Shown here in pieces: positions 25,910 through 38,700 of a stretch of DNA of 64,000 nucleotides. The stretch is from Sinohyriopsis cumingii. Its lineage: Eukaryota > Mollusca > Bivalvia > Unionida > Unionidae. The position numbers were made by a program, and so were the translations under genes. The notes beneath the pieces are model-generated. The model saw only the letters and a list, made by a program, of their open reading frames with translations. It was not told the DNA's origin and searched no databases. The stretch is taken from the NCBI GenBank assembly GCA_028554795.2, contig CM068838.1, forward strand, positions 87,734,944 to 87,798,943, written 5' to 3'. Every line of letters starts with the position of its first letter. Position 1 is the stretch's first letter.

Positions 25910-28900
25910 ATGGCTAACATACTAAAATGATATGGGAGAATGAAAAATGATGGACCAATTAAGTGGCAAGAACTTGCTGACAATACAATAACATAAGCCG
26001 ACTGTGGAGACTATATTGATGCAGTTCATTGTTTATGATATTTCATTTGCAGACTTGTTACATTATTTATACACTGTTTTTGAGAAATTTTTTAAAGACT
26101 TCATTTATTATTTCCTCACCCCAATCATTGTACAGCAGAAGAGGAATTTCAAAGTTGATTTTCTCAATGCTTCCGGACATTTTGTAGCTACACATGTCAA
26201 TATTATAGGCCACATGGAAAGACAGGCCAAGCTTCTCAATGAAGATACAGCAATCCAGAGCTGTACAGGATTCTGGAATGTGGCAGTTGATAGGCAGGTT
26301 TGCCGGAATGGGGGGCAGGTCAATAAAGCCCAGCTGACATTCTGCAATTATAATAATATTAATGAGCAAATTTCCGAAATTTACATCCTCTAATTTTTGT
26401 CTGAATTGGAGAATTGTATTTTTCTAAAGGAAGGCAGTAAGTGGTTATCTATTAATCAATGAAATGAATATTTGTAAGGGAATATGCTAGGTATCTAACA
26501 GCCCTGTAGAGTTAAAATCCCTGTGTTATAAATTGTCTCTGCTATAACATATCTTCCCATTTTTCTTGATTTTGCGTGATATCAGTAGTAATGCTTCATA
26601 TATATTTGAACATACTTGCAATAGGCCTTAGACTTTACAATCCCTCTATAAATCTGCCTAAAAAAGCCAAATATATTTGCAATAGGCCTTAGACTTTACA
26701 ATCCCTCTATAAATCTGCCTAAAAAAGCCAAACATACTTGCAATAGGCCTTAGACTTTACAATCCCTCTATAAATCTGCCTAAAAAAGCCAAATATATTT
26801 GCAATAGGCCTTAGACTTTAAAATCCCTCTATAAATCTGCCTAAAAAAGCCAAACATACAGCCTTAGACTTTACAATCCCTATATAAATCTGCCTAAAAA
26901 AGCCAAACATACTTGCAATAGGCCTTAGACTTTACAATCCCTATATAAATCTGCCTAAAAAAGCCAAATATATTTGCAATAGGCCTTAGACTTTACAATC
27001 CCTCTATAAATCTGCCTAAAAAAACCAAACATACTTGCAATAGGCCTTACACTTTACAATCCCTCTATAAATCTGCCTAAAAAAGCCAAACATACTTGCA
27101 ATAGACCTTTGACTTTACAATCCCTCTATAAATCTGCCTAAAAAAGCCAAATATATTTGCAATAGGCTTTAGACTTTACAATCCCTCTATAAATCTGCCT
27201 AAAAAAGCCAAACATACTTGCAATAGGCCTTAGACTTTACAATCCCTCTATAAATCTGCCTAAAAAAGCCAAACATACTTGCAATAGGCCTTACACTTTA
27301 CAATCCCTCTATAAATCTGCCTAAAAAGCCAAACATACTTGCAATCGGCCTTTGACTTTACAATCCCTCTATAAATCTGCCTAAAAAGCCAAACATACTT
27401 GCAATCGGCCTTTGACTTTACAATCCCTCTATAAATCTGCCTAAAAAAGCCAAATATATTTGCAATAGGCCTTAGACTTTACAATCCCTCTATAAATCTG
27501 CCTAAAAAAGCCAAACATACTTGCAATAGGCCTTAGACTTTACAATCCCTCTATAAATCTGCCTAAAAAAGCCAAACATACTTGCAATAGACCTTTGACT
27601 TTACAATCCCTCTATAAATCTGCCTAAAAAAGCCAAACATACTTGCAATAGACCTTAGACTTTACAATCTCTCTATAAATCTGCCTAAAAAAGCCAAACA
27701 TACTTGCAATAGGCCTTAGACTTTACAATCCCTCTATAAATCTGCCTAAAAAAGCCAAACATACTTGCAATAGGCCTTACACTTTACAATCCCTCTATAA
27801 ATCTGCCTAAAAAGCCAAACATACTTGCAATCGGCCTTTGACTTTACAATCCCTCTATAAATCTGCCTAAAAAAGCCAAATATATTTGCAATAGGCCTTA
27901 GACTTTACAATCCCTCTATAAATCTGCCTAAAAAAGCCAAACATACTTGCAATAGGCCTTAGACTTTACAATCCCTCTATAAATCTGCCTAAAAAAGCCA
28001 AATATATTTGCAATAGGCCTTAGACTTTAAAATCCCTCTATAAATCTGCCTAAAAAAGCCAAACATACAGCCTTAGACTTTACAATCCCTATATAAATCT
28101 GCCTAAAAAAGCCAAACATACTTGCAATAGGCCTTTGACTTTAAAATCCCTCTATAAATCTGCCTAAAAAAGCCAAACATACTTGCAATAGGCCTTAGAC
28201 TTTACAATCCCTCTATAAATCTGCCTAAAAAAGCCAAATATATTTGCAATAGGCCTTAGACTTTAAAATCCCTCTATAAATCTGCCTAAAAAAGCCAAAC
28301 ATACAGCCTTAGACTTTACAATCCCTATATAAATCTGCCTAAAAAAGCCAAACATACTTGCAATAGGCCTTTGACTTTAAAATCCCTCTATAAATCTGCC
28401 TAAAAAAGCCAAACATACTTGCAATAGGCCTTAGACTTTACAATCCCTCTATAAATCTGACTAAAAAAAGCCAAACATACTTGCAATAGGCCTTTGACTT
28501 TACAATTCCTCTATAAATCTGCCTAAAAAAGCCAAACATACAGCCTTAGACTTTACAATCCCTCTATAAATCTGCCTAAAAAAGCCAAACATATTTGCAA
28601 TAGGCCTTAGACTTTACAATCCCTATATAAATCTGCCTAAAAAAGCCAAATATACAGTCTTAGCCTTTACAATCCCTATATAAATCTGCCTTAAAAAGCC
28701 AAACATACTTGCAATAGGTCTTAGACTTTACAATCCCTCTATAAATCTGCCTTAAAAAGCCAAACATACTTGCAATAGGCCTTAGACTTTACAATCCCTC
28801 TATAAATTTGCCTAAAAAAAGCCAAACGTACTTGCAATAGGCCTTAGACTACAATCCCTCTATAAATCCGCCTAAAAAAGCCAAACTGTATTCACTGGAC

Positions 28901-31062
28901 CAATTACAACACAGAGATTTTCTTAACTACAATGAATTAAACACAGTTAATCATAAAAGTTTAATAAATGGCCATACATAGTAGTTTTTTCATTGACTGA
29001 CCAAAGCTTCAAATGGGGCAGGTTGCCATTTGTAATGTTGCTGCAACCAATCAAATTTAATGAAGCCAATTTGTGTGGGAATGCTTGATTAACAGGTCAC
29101 TTTGTCCTCATGGTATCAGTAAAATATTAATATCTTTCACAAATAGAATGATGAGTTATTTACTTGACCATAGTCACTAAACATTTCATGACAGTTTAAA
29201 AAAGACAAGTGATTGCAATGTTGGAAAATACATATGATCTAAGCTGTGTTATTTTAATTAACTGAGGAGATGTGTTTGTACAGCATTAAGTGTAATTAGA
29301 ACAAAAACTCAGTACCTTCTCATCCAAAATAAAATAAATGAATTTATATCACTTCTATCTGATGCAGATTAACTGTTTTAAGATGTTTTTTCCCCCAGTT
29401 AGCTGCCTGTAGTGAAATTGTCATGACTGAAAAATACCAACAGTTCCACACACATGCCACCCATATTTCTGTGTGAAAAAACAGTACCCCTTTATTGCTT
29501 GCAATAAATATGGGTACAGAAGCCACAACCTTCAGTTAGTGCTAAAAAAAAGTTGTTAATTTATGCCTCTGTAGTAATAAAAAATATACTTAGGCAGGCA
29601 GAATGGAAAATTTATGGTTTTTTTTATAGTCAACATTACAAGCAGTCATAACTCCATAAAGGTTGTTGAAGACTGCTGACAATCAAATCAAGTAAGACCT
29701 CATCAATATCAAGTTATATATCAAATTTGGTTGAAGTCTAATGATAATTAAGGAAGTCATTGTACAGAAATAAAAGTGTGTGGGTCCTAAAATCAGAGCA
29801 ATAACTGCCAAACAGTGATGCAATGATGGCAATCAAACTCTACTTAGGTCACTGACAGCTTCTGTTTGGTCTGAAATGTCAATAAGCTGACAGTGCTTGG
29901 GATACCCTGGTCACAATCAGAGTAGAAATTATAAACTGATGAATGAAATGACTAAGTTTTGTTCATTTTTCATATCCATTTTGCTTTGCAGTTTTAAAAT
30001 AAGTAGGGGGGTACAAACATATGAGAGGTTGTGTGAATACTATAGTATAGCACAACTAATAATCATAATATTTAACAGAAAAGTTTCCTCAAAGAAAGGG
30101 CAATTTTAGACTGAATTTATCCAATCAAAATAACCAGTGTATCCTACTAAACTAATCAACAAATTCAACATCTTTTGTGTCCAACCTACCATTGTTCCAG
30201 CCATTAACTGATGGAGAGTAGGGGTACCTGGTGTGGTCACACTGGGGTTTCAGTAGGTACTTTGTTATTCCCAACTGATCAAGGAGGAGCTGTGTAGCCG
30301 CAGAGGTCAGTTGGCTAGTCAGTTGGTCAGTTTTGTTAGCCACCATCTCTGAAACCCAGTTACCCAGGGAGAAATCTGCAAAACAAGTGTGCAAATTACA
30401 TTAAAAAAAAGCATTCTAGAGTACTTGTTACAAACTTGAAACTATCCATTTTCAATGATGACATTTTAAAGAATGAATTAATTTTTCCAAAAGTTATGGA
30501 ATTAAAAAGACAGATGCAGTCTCCAAATCTATGCTTAATTCGAATGAAACTGAAACTATTGTAAAAATGTCACATTCACTGAGTGCTAAATAAGCCATCT
30601 ATAACACAGGCCTATAACTTCAACTCATGATGGTTTTCAACCTTTGGATAATGCATCAAGATTTCAGTAGAATTTGAGGATTTCAGACTGATATATTATT
30701 TCGATTAAAACAATGTACTCAAATAAGATCTAAACAAAGCACAAATTCAGCTGGTACCAGACAAACAGTTTGGAGAAAGCAGGTATAAGGATAATAGGAG
30801 TCGGAATAACTGAGAATCTACTGTTTTTCTTGCATGCCATGCAGATTATTCTAATGAAGGCAACAATAATTACCACTATTGGTGTTGTCATTATGATGTA
30901 CCAATGAAATGGCTTCCTTGATGCATACAAAGGAAACAGAATACAACAATAAAGAAACATTTTCAACTTCATGTAAACTTGCACCTTTATGTCCTTCATT
31001 TATTTGATTCCCAGTATTATCTAAGTTAACTTAGAGTTCCCCAGACTTCAAATAAGCAAGAG

Positions 31063-31126
<64 letters not shown>

Positions 31127-34100
31127 TCTTAAAGAAGAAAGTAAACATTTCCTATTACAGTATAAAAAAACAATAAATGCAAATAATTAAAATCTTGTCT
31201 TGTAATGAAAAACGTTTAACCCAAAATTTATCTGTGCCAATAAAATCCCAAACAAGATTTTTCAAGCAACCTAATCTCGTTAGGCTGATCTGGTTAAAAA
31301 TGCATCATTTAAAAAACATTTGAAATGGGTTGATTTAAATTTTGACAAAAGACCTTCAAAATTATATACTGTTGTATACACAAGGTCTGAATTTTCTGTA
31401 AAATCAACTTGTCTTCTTGTAATTCATTAAACCAGTCCCCAACCCTGTATTGATACAGGGGCTCATGTCGTTTTTTAATAAATAATACAAGGGATGAAAA
31501 TTTCTCACTTCAGCTCTGAGATTAAACAATTTGGAATACAAATCTGGTTTAAAACAAAAAAGCTGTCTGTTTTCTAATCTGGGTTTCCTTAGAATATTCC
31601 CACCCCATTTTTCATATTTGGACATTTAGGTTGGGGTGTGGGGGTCATTGTAATGCATATAAAAATTTGGAATTTGCCGCCACCATGCATTGTGACATAT
31701 GGTAGTCGCTTACCAGTGGGCCTGGCAAATTTAAACTTATGTTATATCGACTCATACCTGCATGAAATCAATAGGAGAATCATTTATTTTCTCAGAAGTG
31801 GCAAGTATTATAAACATTGTGTCTTTAATCTACTGAAAGACTAGACAAAACTATGGCACAGATTAAACTTGACCCTGTACTTGCCATTTGCATTACTAGT
31901 CACATGACTTTACAAATTTCTAACAGCGACATCGGAAGCCCAATAGTCAAAAGATATCAACAACAAACTCCTTTTTAATGTTGTTGTACAGAAATTCAAT
32001 TATATTAACTGATTTATCAACCAGACAGCACATGTCAACGTGGTAGTCATGTGATACAAAAAACTCCAGAAGTTGTTATTGGAATATATAAATATGAAGA
32101 ATTTTGTGTTCTTTTGCTTTTGTATTTTTATTACAACCAGCTTACAACTTTCATTTTATTTTTTTTCTTCTCTAGAACATTTGAAAATGTGGGTCTTTAG
32201 ATCATGCGACTAGCAATGCAAATTGCGAGTACCAGGTAATATTTCATCGACACCATAGTTTTATCCTGTCTTTCAGCAGATTAAAGACATAGTAATTTTA
32301 ATACAATTTCTGAGAAAATGTAATTTTCATATCGATTTCATATATGTATCACTCAATCTAACAATGTTCAAGTTTGCTTGGCCATCTGGTAGATTGGTTT
32401 TCATACCTTCTACATAACAAAAGATACGGAGATTGAGCTGAGTTTGAACATAAAAGTCGACTAGATGAATCTAATCCACTGCACATTTGGATTGACTCAA
32501 ATGATCCTTACTGCACCCTCCAAATATTCTGGTTAGAACTCGATAAATTTAACTCACAATCAGTTTAGTTATAACTCGATTACATAATTGTTTGGGTGTC
32601 AAGTGGTGGTGGAAAATTCCTGGGTTTTTCCCAACTTTTGTCAATATTTGTGAAATTAATGGACTTTTCATGGTCGGAAAAAAATTACTATTTCTCCTGA
32701 CTTTTTCCCGATTTCCTGGTAGCATGGGAACCCTGCACACAGGTACTGCATAATATCCAGAACTGCATTGCAACAACATGCATTATAACAAGGGAGAGCT
32801 GTGATCTGCATTCAAGCTAGTCTATTTTATGAAGGCACTGCACCCTGTTCTCCATGGGTGGTACTCTTCCCTCTCTAGAGAGAGCCCACCCTCCAAGTAG
32901 GCTGCTCTATCCTAAATCCACAGATTTAATATACTCCATATGGAAATATTCTATGTGTGCAACAATCTGACATCAGTTACACTTCTTTTTTCACCTGCAG
33001 AACAAATATCTTAAATGCACCAATATAGTTAATAAAAATGTCCCCTCTTGTACTGAATTTTCCCTTTAGAAAAGATTCTCAACACACTTAAAATGCATGC
33101 AACCAGCACCCTGACCTAACAAATGTTATAAGGACAAAACTGGTCTTTGAATATAAACTATTGGAAATGCTGATGATACGGTCAACAAATATATCGAGTT
33201 AATCATATCTAGAACCTTTAGAAAATATCTAAATAACTGTGCATGAATTTATTGCTAGGATTTATTCTCTTCAATAAAACTTACTTTTAAAACTCTCATA
33301 TGCACGGGCATTACATGCAGGTATTTCCTCGCCTTGCAGTAAGGGTAGCCCATCCTCACTCGGTATGCACATTGGTTTTTTGTCTCCATCAGGGATGCAA
33401 ATCAATAGTTTCAAGTCAACAATAAATCCAAGATTATTTGCCATCTTGTTGACTGTAAATCTATTACAGAAAGAAAATGTCTTCTTAAGCTGTGGTTCTT
33501 AGAAAATTATTTCCAATTTGAGTATGTACGTATTAAGATTTGATGGCACATTAGCACAGTAATGACTATGTGGTGCTTATTAAAGGTAACTTCACAAAAA
33601 CTGTAAATATATATAAGCCCACAAAAACTTATGGAAAATGAACCTTTCCAAAATAATTATAAGCATCATGTACTACAAGATAAAAAGTAAACAATATCAA
33701 AAGATGAAAAATACTTAACATTCACACTTATGAAGCACTACAGATAAAACATAATGCAAGATTCAATGGCATATATATAAAATAGAAGACAAAGTTTCTA
33801 AAAACATAAAATGTTTCAAGTGTTTGGTAAAACTTTGTTATGTAAACTGCATTTCCTCAAAAAGTACAAAATTTTCTCTAGTCATACAAAGTCTTCAATT
33901 TTATCCCCTCTTTCATTCATATTTTTGCAGACCCAAAATGTCACCAAGGAGAACAAATGGTGTTGATCAAGGTTGATCTGAGTGCTAGGAAGGAGATAAA
34001 AGTGTAAGGGTTTTGTGTTTGATGGACACAGAGCCCAAGATCAATCTGACTAATAGGCATTTTGTTGTTATGATGACAGATTCTCCTCCAGCAGCTTTAT

Positions 34101-35664
34101 CATTATTTCTTACAAAATTGTGTAAAGCAATTTGGTAGATTAACTAACATTTTTTTTTATAAAAAAAGGGCTCCTGTAGGCAGACAGTTATTGAAGCATG
34201 TAGTTGAAATAGCAAATACATTTCATCAATATTTGCCTTTAAACCTCATTAATTCGGCTGTATTATGGCCATATTTATGGACAAATTGGAAGTAAGAGAT
34301 TTCTCCACAGTTACCTTGGCATGGTATTGTGGGTGGGGGGTGTCATTCTTACCAAATTCATACTTAATAAAGAGCTAGATAGCATTGTCTGATACTTTCC
34401 AAAGTTTAGCAGATTCTTTCATTTTTTCTTTATTCAGTATGAAGCCTGAATTTCTAAGAGGTTACCTGCTCTTTCAGTGTGCTGGATCTAACCCATTTCT
34501 TGCTTATAGTGAAAGTTTCTTTAATCTGTGTCACATTCTTACTAAAAGTACAATGCCTGTGAGCTATCGTACCAGGTGAAACACAGTGTAATGGTGGGAA
34601 CAGGCTGAATTTTGGTCATTATTCACATTAGAACCTAATTAATGACTTGAAAAGTGGTATCTATTTCAAAATATACATACACTGTACCTTTTCTCAATGT
34701 TTACATTCATTACATGATCTCTGATACCTCTTTTCAAGTAAATATTTTTGAACTCAACAGTCTGGCACTCACTGTATGTTAAATTTAAAACTTAAGTATC
34801 TCATGAACACACATGAAGTAAACTGAACACCACTTACTTGATCTGGATAGCACCATCTGCCAGCGACAGTATGTGTTCCTCGCCTTACAATGAAATTAAA
34901 AAGAAATAAAAGTTTTATAAATCTTAAGAGAAATTAACTGTTTTAGAAAAATTATTTTTATGTAACTAAGGGTCCAGGTAATTTAAAATCACTAAAATAA
35001 TGTTTAAATTTTTGCACTACTCTTAGTTGATCCAGAAGTAAGGGTCATTACATCAATAATATGGAAAAAAGGACATTGTCACAAATTGTGTATCAAAATA
35101 ACTAAATAAATAGTTTAAAAATTCATCAAACTTGTACATGTTCAGGATCAAGACTCCTCTCCTCAAGTAGGCAAAGAAATCAGCATATTGGTTAGTCAAC
35201 TATTTCAAAATGACTGAGTACTATGACAAAATCAAAAGTTACTGGTATTATTGAAGTTGTATTAGCTGAGAAGTACTTGTCTTATTCATTATTGAATAAA
35301 ATACACCTAGGTAAAAAGTGATGCAATAACAATGACTTCTTAATATAATCACACAATATTTTTGAGCTGCACAGTGAACACTGATTTTACAAAAATGTAC
35401 TACCTTGCTTTTTATTACATTTGCAGAAATGCCCCAAAATGAAACACTTGGAAGTATATTAGTATATATACAATAGTCCATCACAATAAAACACATTAAG
35501 TACAGACCAACCTTTCTCATAACATGGGTATGATCATGAATCCCATTAAAATGATTAAATATTTATATGACATCTGTCACTTGGCTAATAACAATTAACT
35601 TTATGGTACAGTTTCATATCATCTGATACACTATTTTTTTAGATAGCATCACTTATAACACAGG

Positions 35665-35726
<62 letters not shown>

Positions 35727-38700
35727 TCAGTAGGATAACCCAATTATAATATAAAATTCTTCCTGATGCCCTCAGGATTAACAAACTCTTGTGAATACCA
35801 AAAATATCTAACAAAGTATGTTCATACACAGATAATAAACAAACAATTTGGTTTGAAAAAATTTAAATTAATCTCTGATCTAAACTTGGGGAATGTCTTT
35901 ATAAAAAAAATGCCATGGTAAACATATGATTTTTTAAAAATATTTTGGGTTTTGGCAATGGTGTTCTGCAATGATCATTTGTGACTGATCCCAGTATGGG
36001 TCTATGGTCTTGTTCTTCTGACCTAGAATGAAACATGTGGTGCAACTATTGCAGATTAAATATTGTGGACTAAATTTATTCTTTACATAGAACTAAAATG
36101 CAACTATTGTGGATTAAATATTGTGGACTAAATTTATTCTTTACATAGAACTAAAATGCAACTATTGTGGATTAAATATTGTGGACTAAATTTATTCTTT
36201 ACATAGAACTAAAATGCAACTATTGTGGATTAAATATTGTGGACTAAATTTATTCTTTACATAGAACTAAAATGCAACTATTGTGGATTAAATATTGTGG
36301 ACTAAATTTATTCTTTACATAGAACATTAATACAGACTTGTGGTAGGCTAACCTGTATTCAAAATTATACCAATGACAATTCATACAGCAGAACTGCAGA
36401 TGGTGTATATGACACTATAAGCCTTGCTGTCCCTTTTTCTTTGAAGTTTGTGAATCCTTCCAACATTACTTTCAGCTTTATTTCATCAAATTCACAGTAA
36501 AGTGAAAAAGTTGGCCAACAAAAGCAGCTGTCACATGCTCTACAGCCCAAAAGACTGACCAATGAGAAAACATACCACACCACAAGTATTCACTGTGTCA
36601 AGTCTGGGATAAAGAAACTGTCATAACATGTTAGTATTTTGACAAAAGATATTTACAAGTCTTGTTTCTGTTGTGGGGTTAGTAGTATGGGCCTCGATTA
36701 ATTAATCAGACAATGATTAGCTAACATGTAATTTGTATGACCACATGCAAATGCCCAACAATGAAATTATATGGAGATAATTTGAGCACCCTGTTTGTAC
36801 CCCATGGGATAAAATCACAATTTGTGGCTGTAAAATATATAAAATTTCATTACAGCTTTTAACATGACTGATCTTTCACATTAAGATAAATGGTAGCCTG
36901 GTATTCATTTTTAGTTGTTCCACACTCCTGGCCAATGGATCTTTCTACCCATGATGTTATTTAGTAAGTACCAATTGATCACATATATCATCTTCACCCA
37001 AGTGTTTCTTCAAAGTGAAAATACAATAAAAACTGCTATGAGCGACCTCTGCTATGAGCGACCACCTGTCATTTCTGACCACAATCGTAATGCACTGCCA
37101 GTTTTTATAATATACATGCTCTGTTATGAGCAACCACCTGCTGAACATGACCGGCAACCGCAATGTCTTAACAACAAATGCATTTTGACACTGCTATGAC
37201 CGACTGCATCACAAAAACAATGATAGACTCCACCAACATTTATTTAATCCCTGTAAGAACATCCGCTCATACTGTTCTAAAAAAAATAATTAAAAGCAAT
37301 AGGCTGGCTACAGATGTCTGAATTTTTTTAGCTATGCTTATAGTGTTTTATAGTTTCTGTCGTAAGCCAGATTAATGTATAGGTAGATTATATCCTAGTC
37401 TGTTTCCCTGTTTCATATGCTCCCTGTGATGTTTTCCACTATTCGTATAGGGGTGAGCAATGCAGAGAGCATACAATGCAGGAAGCAATACTTATTATTC
37501 CTGCACTTGGTCTGGTTCCCGGCCTTAACATAGGACCCTGCAGCCTTATGAATGACCATATTGCAAGAACAGATACAACTGACCTATATGTAATCAATTG
37601 TTATAACGACTGCTTGATTAGTAACAATGGTTCTGACAAAAAACAAACATAAAAGAAATATTTTTAAAAATAAGGATTGTTGCTACCGGTGATAGATGCT
37701 ACAGTCCATAAACCAGGCTAATGCACATGTCATGAATTGCCATTGTAGTGCCATACAATCACTTACCCCAGTCCAGTGTTATAAAGCGTTCATTGAATCT
37801 ATGTGGTCCAAATGCCATGTCAATACGGAAGTCACATGGATCCAGTTTAAACCAGAAAGGGATGTATCGTTTTAGTACCAGGCTACTGAATGGAACAGGA
37901 ATGGAGAAGTTAAGACAACACTGCAGGCCAAAACAATTATCTGGCATCTGACAATATACAACCTTCTGCAAGGAATTTGGTAACTTTGTGAGAAATGAGG
38001 TTAGATTCCATGGGCAGCCTGTGAATGAATGAAAAGGTTTAATCAGTAGATGATAAATATTTCATAATTTGCATTTTTTTTTACAAGCTTAGTGAGTTAA
38101 TTCACAGAGGCTGTATTTTATTAGATTAATCTACTGAATTTGTTAAAAGGACTAAGCTTGCTTCACTCTCTAAATGACAATAAAATTTTGTACAAATAAG
38201 CAACATTTTCATGGATACCTATCTCTATCATAAAATGCTACAACCGCTCCAGTGGCCTAGTGGTTAGAGCATCCACCTCAGATGTGGGAGGTTGTGGGTT
38301 CAACCCCAGGCCGAGTCATACCAAAGACTTATAAAAATGGTACTAGTAGCTGCCAAGCTTGGTGTTCAGGATTAAGAGGTTAGTGTTAGGATTGGTTGGC
38401 CTGGTGTCAAGATAATGTGACTGGGTGGGACATCATGCCACATGTCTGCGGCATAATGCCCCAGTGCTAGACATCACTATAAACTGCCACACTGCAGACA
38501 CTATACTGATATGACTGAAAAATTGTTAAAGCTACATTAAAAAATCCAAATCACACACACACACATAAAATGTTGTAATACTGAGAGTTTAAACTGGTAC
38601 CTGTGACATCATAGGCACTTTCCAATGTCATGATGTAATGTGACAAAGGGGTATTGAAACGCTAAAAAAAACAATTTTAGCCAGCAACATGCCACTGTAG

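Noticed and set aside
26610-28887. CRISPR-like array
   Set aside because: Repeats are contiguous 61-bp units without unique spacers and the genome is animal.
30730-30999. Hydrophobic minus-strand frame that could be a transmembrane exon of the large gene
   Set aside because: The possible acceptor near 30920 would join in the wrong phase to the T3 exon at 33285, and skipping to the T4 exon at 30190 works perfectly without it.
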